A stretch of 59,785 bases of DNA from assembly GCA_003450735.1 (NCBI GenBank), contig DMEZ01000055.1, positions 31,027-90,811 on the forward strand, written 5' to 3'. Under the pieces are notes generated by a model, which saw nothing but the letters and a program-made list of their open reading frames with translations, was not told where the DNA came from and made no database searches. Shown here piece by piece: positions 48,504-56,580 of this stretch (positions are counted from its first letter, which is position 1; every line of letters begins with the position of its first letter). The translations under genes were made by a program, and so were the position numbers. Source of the DNA: Elusimicrobiota bacterium. GTDB lineage: Bacteria; Elusimicrobiota; Elusimicrobia; UBA1565.

Positions 48504-49400
48504 TCAGTCCTTCTTGGCTTCCTTGAGGTCGGCCTTGAGCATGTCGACGGCTGCGCCCAGGAGCGCCATGAGCCCCTGGTCATATTTCTCCATATCCACC
48601 GAGCCTTTCTCGGGCCCGGAGATATCGACTTTGTTGACCATGGGCTTGGAGAGCTTGAAGATCGTCTCATTCTGGCGCTTGAATCCATAAGACATCTTCT
48701 TGTTCCCGGCGAAGCCGACTTCGTTCGCCTCCATATCCGCGTAGAGGACGATATCCATGGATTTGAGCACTGGAGCGCCCTTCTTGCCCTTGTCCACGTA
48801 GAAGCTGACGCGCATCGCAGAACCGGCTTCGGCGTCATGGGTGAGTTCAGCAAGGCGTACGGCGAGCTTGATGGCCTTCAGCGGGTTCGTGGGGAAAAGC
48901 CCGAGCCCTTCCGCCGAGATCTTCAACCCCTTGGTGGAGACCCCATCGCTGAACGCGCTGCCTTTATAGCCCTTGGTGGTCTTCTCCATATCCAGCTCGA
49001 GGGATTTGTAGCGCTCCAGGGAGGCCAGATTATCCCTGGGGACGATAGGATAGCCGTTCTCCTCGAATGCCGCCTTCACCATGTCGTAGAAACGGTTGAT
49101 GACCGAGTCGTAGTAGTCGCCGCCGAGCTGGATGGTGGAGGTCTTCGTCGTCACCTGTCCGGTCGCCCTCTGGGAGAAGACGCTGCTGGTGACCTCCTTG
49201 CTCTGGAGGAACTCTCCGGCAAATTCCACCAGCACGATCTTGCCGGCCTTCCACTTCTCGAGCTTGCCGAGATTGTGGTCGGTCAGTTTCCCGGCCATCC
49301 TGGCGGGGTCCTGGAAATCAGCGGCTTCGTAGGCGTAATCTCCGGCGCTCGAGCTGACCGCCGAAACGGTCAGGAGCATGACTGCAGCGAGGAATCTCAT
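48504..49400 (-). CDS. exported hypothetical protein
   Basis: A 298-residue protein with a signal peptide (FLAAVMLLTVSAVSSSAG). The mature part is alpha/beta with strands such as KIVLVEFAGEFLQSKEV, then YDSVINRFYDMVKAAFEENG, then MRVSFYVDKGKKGAPVLKSM, and a C-terminal helical tail. I do not recognise it. The ATG at 49400 is five bases after AAGGAGG; a GTG one codon earlier is too close to that site. It has a strong promoter. Confidence 0.7.
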   Translation of the reverse strand: MRFLAAVMLLTVSAVSSSAGDYAYEAADFQDPARMAGKLTDHNLGKLEKWKAGKIVLVEFAGEFLQSKEVTSSVFSQRATGQVTTKTSTIQLGGDYYDSVINRFYDMVKAAFEENGYPIVPRDNLASLERYKSLELDMEKTTKGYKGSAFSDGVSTKGLKISAEGLGLFPTNPLKAIKLAVRLAELTHDAEAGSAMRVSFYVDKGKKGAPVLKSMDIVLYADMEANEVGFAGNKKMSYGFKRQNETIFKLSKPMVNKVDISGPEKGSVDMEKYDQGLMALLGAAVDMLKADLKEAKKD

Positions 49401-49435
49401 CACATCCTCCTTGGGCTGTTCCTATATGCGGGCGT

Positions 49436-49464
49436 ATTATATTGAAAACCCTCCGGCTTTCCAA
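49436..49464 (-). promoter_or_regulatory. strong sigma-70 promoter
   Basis: On the minus strand TTGGAA and TATAAT (49436-49441) are 17 bases apart, with a leader of about 28 bases and a full AAGGAGG ribosome site. It is the closest match to consensus in the window, so the exported protein is probably abundant. Confidence 0.7.
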
Positions 49465-49519
49465 AGCACACACTCCACGGAACGAACCGCGGCCGGAACC
49501 AGAGCACGCTGCTGGGATT

Positions 49520-50866
49520 TCAAGTCCCGTAGGGGCAGGCCAGGTTGCGCGAGCGGATGATGTGCAGGAAGACCGGGTCGGTCTGCGAGAGCTCCCAGAC
49601 CCTTCCGGGCTGATGGACGCTGGCGGGGGCGGACCCGCCCCAGAAGCAGATCTGCTTCATGGGGAGGACGTCCTCCAGCGTCAGCGGCCGGCCCTGGTCG
49701 TCGAAGAAGAGCGGTTCGTTCAGGAGGAAGCGGCCGGCGCCGCGGTCCGTCAGGGAGACGAGGGCCGCCTCGCGCAGGAGCTTCGTCATGCGCACGCACT
49801 CATCCACCCGCTTCGCGTCGCCGGAAAGCCGGGGGAAAAAGGGTCCCCAGGCGTTGACCCAGCCGACGGAGAGCGACAATCCGCGGGACCCCTCCCCGCC
49901 CATCTGCTTGGCCCACCGGCGGGCGAGGGCGGGGCTGGACGCGAGCAGGCCTCCCGCCAGCTTCATGGAGCGCCGATGGCGCGCGAGCACGTCCAAAACG
50001 AAGCGGCCGGCCGCCTCCTGCACCGCCGCCAGGACGCGCTGAAACTCCTCGTCCTTCGCCGGGCTCCGCAAGGACGCATCCAGGGAGAGGCCGGGGTCAT
50101 CCACCCAGACGCTCAGGGAGAGGGGAGAGGGCAAAGTCGCCGTCCACCCCAGGGAGACCCCCGCCGGGGCGACGCGCAGGCAGATCCCGGGGAGGCCCTC
50201 CGAGACGCACAGGAGCAGCTCCGTCTTCCCCAGCCGCAGGCGTGCGGCGTTGTGCCGCCGAGTGTTGGACTTCATCGGGATGAAGCTCCAGGGAGACCGC
50301 TTCTCCCCCTTCCACATCGTCCTGATCCGCAGGGGGCAGGAGGCGAGTTCCTCAAGGGTCAGGCCTCTCGGGGCCCACCGGCTCGGATGGTCCAAGCCGG
50401 CGGTCGACAGGAAGAAGGGCCAGCTCACGGCCACGGCGGTATCCGCGTGGCGGGTGGAGGGCTTCGTTGGGCGTATCCCTTCCTCATCCTGCAGGACCGC
50501 GCGGCGCGCGCCGGGAGGGCCGGACTCCACCCGCACCCTCACCTCGGGGAGCGCGGTGTGCAGGAGGGCGAGGGCGAGCCAGCGGGTCTCCCCCGAACCG
50601 CCTTCTTCCAGCAGCCCCGAGAAGGGGTCAGCGAGCTCTTCGGTTGAGAAGGGCTTGCCGTCGAAGCGGATGGTCAGCTCGGCGGTGTCCCAGACGAACT
50701 CGATGCGGGCGGCTTTCCGCATGACCGCGGCGCGGACCCAGAGCGCCATCCTGGAGACGCTCGGATCGATCTGCCGCTCGCGCAGGACGCGCAGGGCTCG
50801 GCTGGGGTCGATCCCGAACGCCCCCTGTCCGACGAAAACGCCTTCCTCTTCACGCGGCATGCTCAC
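49520..50866 (-). CDS. degenerate HSP90/GHKL ATPase-like protein
   Basis: A 448-residue soluble protein. The first ~130 residues (FGIDPSRALRVLRERQIDPS, VSRMALWVRAAVMRKAARIE, LTIRFDGKPFSTEELADPFS, GLLEEGG) resemble a GHKL ATP-binding domain with a DxG-type turn and a lid, as in HtpG, though the N-box Asn/Asp is not obvious. The rest has no recognised domain; a beta-rich middle is followed by helices. The GTG start overlaps the GIDE gene stop by four bases; an ATG two codons later is possible. The call is tentative and rests on the D-G-x-P-F-S segment and the gene pair. Confidence 0.4.
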   Translation of the reverse strand: MSMPREEEGVFVGQGAFGIDPSRALRVLRERQIDPSVSRMALWVRAAVMRKAARIEFVWDTAELTIRFDGKPFSTEELADPFSGLLEEGGSGETRWLALALLHTALPEVRVRVESGPPGARRAVLQDEEGIRPTKPSTRHADTAVAVSWPFFLSTAGLDHPSRWAPRGLTLEELASCPLRIRTMWKGEKRSPWSFIPMKSNTRRHNAARLRLGKTELLLCVSEGLPGICLRVAPAGVSLGWTATLPSPLSLSVWVDDPGLSLDASLRSPAKDEEFQRVLAAVQEAAGRFVLDVLARHRRSMKLAGGLLASSPALARRWAKQMGGEGSRGLSLSVGWVNAWGPFFPRLSGDAKRVDECVRMTKLLREAALVSLTDRGAGRFLLNEPLFFDDQGRPLTLEDVLPMKQICFWGGSAPASVHQPGRVWELSQTDPVFLHIIRSRNLACPYGT

Positions 50867-51687
50867 GACAGCGCCATGACGATCAGGAGAGCGCCGCCGG
50901 CGAGGATCGAGAGGCCTGCGCCGACGCCGAGCCAGAGGATGTTCGCCCGGGCCCCAGCCGAGAGTTCCTCCTCGGACTTGGCCGAGATCACAAAGCACCC
51001 CTCGGGCAGGGTCGGCCGACCGAGCGTCAATCCGCCGCCGGCGTCCGACGCCTCGCCCAGGACGAAAGCGAAGCGATCGATCGGGAAAATGCGCTCACTG
51101 TAGTGGTAGCCGAGGGTCTGCTGCCCCCCTTGGGACAGAGAGGGGTCAGCGAGCAGGGGGAGCGTGAAGCCGCCCAGCGTGATCCGCCCCTCCGAAACAG
51201 CGGCTCCTGACGCAGGCTCGAAGCGGTCCACGCCCGGCATCCAATCGATATCCGCTCCTTGCGGGTCCACCCGGACGCGGCCGGTCTCATCCTCCAGCTC
51301 GAAAGGCACGGCCATCTCGTTGCGGCTGACGGTCTCGGTCCTGCGCACCCGCCTGGACCGGCGCCGGCGGGTCTGCCGGTCTTCATCCCAGACGGTCTCT
51401 TCGTACTCACGAACGACCTCGTTCTGATACGCGACGCACCGCTCCTGGGAGAACATCGAGGTCAAGGGCTCGGCACAGACCACCCGACCCTTCACCTCCG
51501 CCGCGCACCGGAATCCCCCCTTCGCCATATCCTGAAGGCTCGCGGCGTACAGCTCGTTGAGGGAGCCGGCCGTGAAAGTCTCGGTGCGCGAGAGCGCCTC
51601 CAGCTTCTTGAGGGCCGAGCGTCGGGCCACGAACAGCCCGATGCCGCCCGCGATCAGAACGACGCCGAGGATCCCAATAACCTCCAT
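50863..51687 (-). CDS. GIDE-domain membrane protein
   Basis: A 274-residue protein with a membrane helix at each end (VIGILGVVLIAGGIGLFVA and ANILWLGVGAGLSILAGGAL). Between them CAAEVKGRVVCAEPLTSMFS, ERCVAYQNEVVREYEETVW, a very basic patch (RRRRSRRVRR) and VPFELEDETGRVRVDPQGAD fit the GIDE/BAM domain shared with the mitochondrial E3 ligase MULAN. Bacterial versions lack the RING domain, as here, so no ubiquitin activity is implied. They are thought to sense or process at membranes. The start is set by GGGAGG. Confidence 0.7.
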   Translation of the reverse strand: MEVIGILGVVLIAGGIGLFVARRSALKKLEALSRTETFTAGSLNELYAASLQDMAKGGFRCAAEVKGRVVCAEPLTSMFSQERCVAYQNEVVREYEETVWDEDRQTRRRRSRRVRRTETVSRNEMAVPFELEDETGRVRVDPQGADIDWMPGVDRFEPASGAAVSEGRITLGGFTLPLLADPSLSQGGQQTLGYHYSERIFPIDRFAFVLGEASDAGGGLTLGRPTLPEGCFVISAKSEEELSAGARANILWLGVGAGLSILAGGALLIVMALS

Positions 51688-51804
51688 CCGACCTCCCGCG
51701 CGCGGAGAATCCCTTACGCGCCTTAGGATACCAAGTCCCAAGCGGGCCGGCCAGAGCAGGAGTCCAGGATGCCTTCATGGCCGCGGATAAGATAGGATGC
51801 GCCC

Positions 51805-52767
51805 GTGCCCACGGCGCTGCACGTCGGACAGAAAGGCTTCGAGGCCTTCCTCGCCAAAGAGGCCGGCTCCCCGCTCGAGAAGGGTCCAGGCTGGGTCCTC
51901 TCCCAGGAAGCCCGCCAGGACCTCTGCTTCGCCCACCTCTCGCTCCTGGAGCCCGCCGTCTTCGAAGCGCCCACCGCCAACGCCCTGGCCGGCAAGATCG
52001 CGGATTTCTTCCTCGAGACCAGCCGCTCGGAGCGCTACGAGGCGCCCTGGCCGCTCTGCTTCGAGGCGGCCGGCGCCGAGGGGCTCTCAGCGCGCGCCCG
52101 CACGGTCGAGAAGGCCTTCCTCGAGAAGACGAGCCGGATGGCGCGCGTGATGAAGCTGGCCGAGCAGGGGCGCCCCGGCCCGGGAGAGAGCCGCGGCCTC
52201 TTCGTCCACTTCGTCGATTTCAAGCGAGCCTTCGCCTCGCGCCGGGCTTTCGGCGGAGGACAGCGGCGCATGGCCGACGACGCGCAGGCCCCCTCACGCT
52301 CGTACCTCAAGGTCGAGGAGGCCTACCTCGTGCTGGGCGAGGCCCCAGCCAAGGGGCAGAGCGTCGTGGACCTCGGCGCCGCGCCGGGCGGGTGGAGCTT
52401 CAGCGCGGCCAAGCGCGGCGCGCGCGTGCTCGCGGTGGACAACGGCCCGCTCAAGGGCGGGGCGGCGGAGCATCCGCTCATCGAGCACCGGGCGGAGGAC
52501 GCCTTCAAGTTCAAGCCCGCCCAGCGCGTCGATTGGCTGTTCTGCGATCTCCTCGAAGAGCCCCGCAAGGCGCTGGACCTTCTGCGGCGCTGGGTCGAGG
52601 CCGGCTGGTGCCGCCGCTTCGTCGTCAACCTCAAGTTCGGCCGCAACGACCCCCTCCCCCTGCTGAGGGAAGCCCGCGGCCTCGAGACCCTCTGCCGCGC
52701 GCTGAAGGCGCGCCACCTTTATCACGACCGGGAAGAGCTGACTTTGACGGGGATCCTCAAACCTTGA
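51805..52767 (+). CDS. rlmM: RlmM-like 23S rRNA 2'-O-methyltransferase
   Basis: A 320-residue protein starting at GTG. After an N-terminal THUMP-like part, SRSYLKVEEAYLVLG, VVDLGAAPGGWSFSAAKRGA, VLAVDNGPLKGG, LFCDLLEEPRKALDLL and VVNLKFGRNDPLPLL reproduce RlmM motifs, with the catalytic Lys-Asp-Lys set seen as K of SYLK, D of CDLLEEP and K of NLKFG. RlmM methylates C2498. Shorter than the 366-residue E. coli protein. GATAGGAT may be a -10 close to the start. Confidence 0.8.
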   Translation: MPTALHVGQKGFEAFLAKEAGSPLEKGPGWVLSQEARQDLCFAHLSLLEPAVFEAPTANALAGKIADFFLETSRSERYEAPWPLCFEAAGAEGLSARARTVEKAFLEKTSRMARVMKLAEQGRPGPGESRGLFVHFVDFKRAFASRRAFGGGQRRMADDAQAPSRSYLKVEEAYLVLGEAPAKGQSVVDLGAAPGGWSFSAAKRGARVLAVDNGPLKGGAAEHPLIEHRAEDAFKFKPAQRVDWLFCDLLEEPRKALDLLRRWVEAGWCRRFVVNLKFGRNDPLPLLREARGLETLCRALKARHLYHDREELTLTGILKP

Positions 52768-54790
52768 GCGCGTCGAAGGCGGCCGAGAGCTCCTCGGCCG
52801 TTGCGAAGCGACGCTCCGGGTCGACCTGGAGCGCGCGGGCGAAGAACGTGTCGATGCCGGAGGGCAGGCCGGCCGCCTTGCGGGAGACCGGAGCGAACTC
52901 CATCTCCCTCTTGCTCGAGGCCATAGCCGAGCCGCCGAAGGCCGGCTCGCCGGCCAGCATCTCATAGAAGCACAGAGCCAGGGAGTAGAGGTCGGACTCG
53001 CGCCGCACCACGCCGCCTTCCATCTCGGGCGCCATGAAGCGCGGCGTGCCCGCCACCGTCCCCGTCACCGAGAGCGCATCGGCCACCTGCCGCGCGACGC
53101 CGAAGTCCATGAGCTTCACCTGCCCCTCGCGGCTGACCATGATGTTCGCCGGCTTGAGGTCGCGGTGGATGACGCCGGAGCGGTGCGCGTAGCCCAGGCC
53201 CGCGCAAGCCTGCCTCAGGAGATGGCGGCAGCGCTCGAAGGAGAGCTTCCCGGCCTCGGCCCGCAGGGCGTGCAGGGTGTGTCCGTCGACGAACTCGAAG
53301 ACCAGGCAGAGGTCGTCGCCCTCGTCGATGACGGAGAAGATCTCGATGATGTTGGGATGCTTGAGCTTGGCCACGAGGCGCGCTTCGGCGGCGAAGCGCG
53401 CGCGCAGGCTCTTCTCGCGGCGTATCTCCTCGCGCATGCGCTTGAGGGCCACCCGGCGTTCGAGGGCGACATCCACCGCCTCGTACACGGCTCCCATCCC
53501 GCCCGAGCCCATCGGCCTGACGAGCCGGTAGCCGGAAGGCAGGGCGCGCTCGCCGCCGGCCAGGGCGCTGATCGATGCGGCCAGGGAAGCGCGGGTGGGA
53601 CCGGCGATGCGCCGGCGGCGCAGCGCGAGCGCCACCGCAACCGCCCCGCCGCCCAGTCCCAACAAAACGAGGGCCAGATATTTCCAGAAGCGGCTCGCGC
53701 CCGGAGCGCCCGGGACGGCCTCTCTGCCCAAGAGCAGAGCAAGCAGGTCGCCGGTCTCGGGGAGCTGGAGCGCCTTCTCGTAGAGCGGGCCGACCTGCTC
53801 GGGGTTGAGTTGAGCCGCCTGCTCCAGCGCGGCGAGGCTCTCCCTGCGGTTGCCAAGCCCCGCCTCGGCGACCGCGAGAGAGTACCAGGCGTCCCAGAGC
53901 TTCGGGTTCGCGGCGATGGCGTCCTTGGCGGCCTCGCGGGCCTCGGCGTAGCGGCCAAGGAGGTTCAAGGCCAGCGCGCGGCGGCCGAGCAGTTTCGCGT
54001 CCCCAGGGGCCTGGCGCAGGCCGGCGTTCACGGAATTCAAGGCGTCGTTCCAGCGGTCCGAGAGGATGGCGGCGTCGGCGTTTCGCGCGTGTTCGGCCGC
54101 ATTCTTGGCGCCGCCCGCCTTCGCAGGAGCCGTGTCCGAAGCCTCGATGGGCCCTCCGCGGCTGAGGCTGGCGGAGCCTCGACCGCTCTTCTGTCCCAGG
54201 AAGGCGACAGGACGCTCCATCGTGCCCTGCTGGACTTGGACCGCGGGCCCCCCCCGCCCGGCCAGATTCCCCATGGCGGAGTTCTCGCCGCCGGCGATGC
54301 CGCGGCCGTCCAGGGCGGCGGCATCCTTGAAGCGGCCCTGGATCCCTTTCTGCGCGCCGGCCAGCTCCTGGCCGGCCTTCTGCATGGACTGAGCGCCGTC
54401 GTTGAAGAACTTCTGGCGGGAGGCTTCGGTCAGGCCCGCTTCCTTGGGCGCGCTCGGGTTGAGGTCGCGGAAGGCCTGCTGCTTGATCTGGTCGAGGACG
54501 AGCCCGCCAAGGCTGTCGAAGACGCCCTGCGTCTGGGCGCCGCCCAAGCTTCGATTGAAGCCACCCAAGCGCCGTCCCCAGCGCTGCCGGTCGACATGCT
54601 GCGCGCCACCGACTGAACGTTCAACATCGTCGAATCTGTGTTTGTCGCGGATCCTGTGGATATTTTCTTTGATCTGCGGCTTCGTCAGCGGCTTGTTCTG
54701 ATCCGGCGAGTTCTGCCCGCCGGCATCATCATGACAAAAACCCAGCCGCGCTAGGAGAAGGCCGATTCCAACAAGATAGACGAAGCGCAT
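52757..54790 (-). CDS. second receptor-type Ser/Thr kinase with extracytoplasmic TPR region
   Basis: A 677-residue protein. Signal peptide (VYLVGIGLLLARLGFC), a long low-complexity Gln/Gly/Ala-rich region (30-230), TPR-like repeats (DAILSDRWNDALNSVNAGLR, AREAAKDAIAANPKLWDAWY, ESLAALEQAAQLNPEQVGPL), membrane helix near 367-392, and kinase from about 420: GSGGMGAVYEAVDV, VALKRM, VIHRDLKPANIMV, LMDFGVA and GTPRFMAPE are intact. The kinase is closely related to that at 40800 (KRMREEIR, EARLVAKLKHPNIIEIF). The extracellular parts differ, so they likely sense different things with a shared output. Confidence 0.87.
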   Translation of the reverse strand: MRFVYLVGIGLLLARLGFCHDDAGGQNSPDQNKPLTKPQIKENIHRIRDKHRFDDVERSVGGAQHVDRQRWGRRLGGFNRSLGGAQTQGVFDSLGGLVLDQIKQQAFRDLNPSAPKEAGLTEASRQKFFNDGAQSMQKAGQELAGAQKGIQGRFKDAAALDGRGIAGGENSAMGNLAGRGGPAVQVQQGTMERPVAFLGQKSGRGSASLSRGGPIEASDTAPAKAGGAKNAAEHARNADAAILSDRWNDALNSVNAGLRQAPGDAKLLGRRALALNLLGRYAEAREAAKDAIAANPKLWDAWYSLAVAEAGLGNRRESLAALEQAAQLNPEQVGPLYEKALQLPETGDLLALLLGREAVPGAPGASRFWKYLALVLLGLGGGAVAVALALRRRRIAGPTRASLAASISALAGGERALPSGYRLVRPMGSGGMGAVYEAVDVALERRVALKRMREEIRREKSLRARFAAEARLVAKLKHPNIIEIFSVIDEGDDLCLVFEFVDGHTLHALRAEAGKLSFERCRHLLRQACAGLGYAHRSGVIHRDLKPANIMVSREGQVKLMDFGVARQVADALSVTGTVAGTPRFMAPEMEGGVVRRESDLYSLALCFYEMLAGEPAFGGSAMASSKREMEFAPVSRKAAGLPSGIDTFFARALQVDPERRFATAEELSAAFDALKV

Positions 54791-54796
54791 ACTATT

Positions 54797-54825
54797 TGGA
54801 TAATGTTTTACATATTCTCTGTCAA
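54797..54825 (-). promoter_or_regulatory. promoter of the second kinase gene
   Basis: On the minus strand TTGACA (54820-54825), 17 bases, TATCCA (54797-54802), then 6 bases to the ATG: a consensus -35 with leaderless spacing. Confidence 0.55.
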
Positions 54826-54914
54826 GGGGCCTTCAGGACGCCCCGCCCCGACCCCCCCGGCCAAAATGGTAGAATCCCGCCTCTCATAGAGAATCGGACC
54901 GTTCCCGGATTACG

Positions 54915-56570
54915 TTGACTACGACACCGCTTTCCGCCGAGACCGCCCTCCCGGGCTGGTGGCGCCCCGAGGGGGCAATGCCTATTTCCGGGCTCGAGGG
55001 CCTGCGCCGCCTCTTCCACAGGGTCGGCTCCCCCCTTTTCCTCTTCGAGAAGGACGGCCAGCTCGCCGCCTCGGACGCGGGCTCGGCCTCCTTCGGGGCC
55101 CAGCCTTCCGGCGCCCTGTGCCTGAAGGCCTTCGTCCCCGCCTGCCGCCCCGAGGCCCTCGGCGACCCCTCCTTCCTCGCCGACCATGGCCTGCGCTACC
55201 CCTACGCCGCAGGCTCCATGGCCAACGGCATCGCCTCCCGCGAGCTCGTCGAAGCTATGGCCCGCCTGGGAGGGCTCGGTTTCTTCGGCGCCGCGGGCCT
55301 GCCGCTCGCCGAGGTCGAGGCCGCCATCGACCGCCTCCAGCAGAGCCTCGGCTCGAAGCCCCACGGCTTCAACCTCATCTTCAGCCCCAACGAGACCGGC
55401 CTTGAGGCGGCCCTCGTGGACCTCTACCTCCGCCGCGAGGTGACCCTCATCGAGGCCTCGGCCTACCTCGACCTCACCCTCCCTCTCGTGCGCTACCGCA
55501 CGCACGGCATCCGGCGCGGGCCCGACGGTTCCGTCCTGGCCCCCAACCGCATCATGGCCAAGGTCTCCCGCGTCGAGGTGGCCGAGAAGTTCATGTCCCC
55601 GCCCCCCGAGCGCTTCCTCAAGGCCCTCGTGGACGCCCGTGAGCTCACGCCCGAGCAGGCTTCCCTCGCCGCCGGTGTCCCGATGGCCCAGGACGTCACC
55701 GCCGAGGCCGACTCGGGCGGGCATACCGACAACCGCCCGCTCGTCACCCTCCTGCCCGCCCTGCTTGCCTTGCGCGCGCGCCTGCGCTCGAAGCACGGCT
55801 TCGCTCCTCGCATCGGAGCCGCGGGCGGCATCGCGACCCCGGCCTCCGCGGCCGCGGCCTTCGCGATGGGCGCGGCCTACGTCATGACCGGCTCGGTCAA
55901 CCAGGCCTGCGCCGAGTCCGGCACCTGCCCCCGCGTGCGCGAGCTGCTGGCCCAGTGCGGACAGGCCGACACCGCCATGGCCCCGGCGGCCGACATGTTC
56001 GAGATGGGCGTGAAGGTCCAGGTGCTCAAGCGCGGCACCATGTTCGCCATGCGCGCGGCCAAGCTCTACGACCTCTACCGCGCCCACGACTCCTTCGACG
56101 CCATCCCGGCCGACCAGCGCGCCGCGCTCGAGCGCGACCTCTTCCGCGCCCCCTTCGCCGAGATCTGGGCGCAGACGAAGAGCTTCTTCCTCCAGCGAGA
56201 CGGCGGCTTCGCCGCCGCGCAGGCCGCGCGCGGCGAGACGGAGCCCAAGCACCGCATGGCCCTCGTCTTCCGCTGGTACCTGGCCCACGCCTCGCGCTGG
56301 GCGAACGCCGGCGAGCCGACGCGCCAGCTCGACTACCAGGTCTGGTGCGGCCCCGCGATGGGCGCCTTCAACGAATGGACCAAGGGCTCCTTCCTGGAGC
56401 GCGTCCAGGAGCGCCGCGCCGGAACCGTGGCCTTGAACCTGCTCGTCGGGGCCGCCGCCCTCTGGCGCCTCGACGCCGCGCGCCGCCAGGGCGCCGCCCT
56501 GCCGGCCGGGCTCGACGATCTCTCTCCCAAGACCCTGACGGAGCTGGAAGCCTGCCTTGAAAAACCCTGA
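54915..56570 (+). CDS. pfaD: PfaD-family enoyl reductase of PUFA/polyketide synthase
   Basis: A 551-residue TIM-barrel flavoenzyme. GLRYPYAAGSMANGIASREL, LGGLGFFGAAGLPLAEVEAA, GFNLIFSPNE, EADSGGHTDNRPLVTLLPAL, RIGAAGGIATPASAAAAFAM and YVMTGSVNQACAESGT are standard PfaD blocks, and the late LDYQVWCGPAMGAFNEWTKG is the conserved C-terminal region. PfaD reduces enoyl intermediates while the long chain is built. The frame begins at a TTG; an ATG at 54978 would lose the first 21 residues, which include a GWWRPEG segment common in the family, so the TTG is preferred. Confidence 0.92.
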   Translation: MTTTPLSAETALPGWWRPEGAMPISGLEGLRRLFHRVGSPLFLFEKDGQLAASDAGSASFGAQPSGALCLKAFVPACRPEALGDPSFLADHGLRYPYAAGSMANGIASRELVEAMARLGGLGFFGAAGLPLAEVEAAIDRLQQSLGSKPHGFNLIFSPNETGLEAALVDLYLRREVTLIEASAYLDLTLPLVRYRTHGIRRGPDGSVLAPNRIMAKVSRVEVAEKFMSPPPERFLKALVDARELTPEQASLAAGVPMAQDVTAEADSGGHTDNRPLVTLLPALLALRARLRSKHGFAPRIGAAGGIATPASAAAAFAMGAAYVMTGSVNQACAESGTCPRVRELLAQCGQADTAMAPAADMFEMGVKVQVLKRGTMFAMRAAKLYDLYRAHDSFDAIPADQRAALERDLFRAPFAEIWAQTKSFFLQRDGGFAAAQAARGETEPKHRMALVFRWYLAHASRWANAGEPTRQLDYQVWCGPAMGAFNEWTKGSFLERVQERRAGTVALNLLVGAAALWRLDAARRQGAALPAGLDDLSPKTLTELEACLEKP

Positions 56571-56580
56571 CGGAGACATC

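Noticed and set aside
50863..51687. True E3 ubiquitin ligase activity for the GIDE protein
   Set aside because: Database names often say E3 ligase for this domain, but there is no RING finger and no ubiquitin system in view.
53165..54616. 483-codon plus-strand frame
   Set aside because: Shadow of the second kinase gene, whose motifs are unmistakable on the minus strand.
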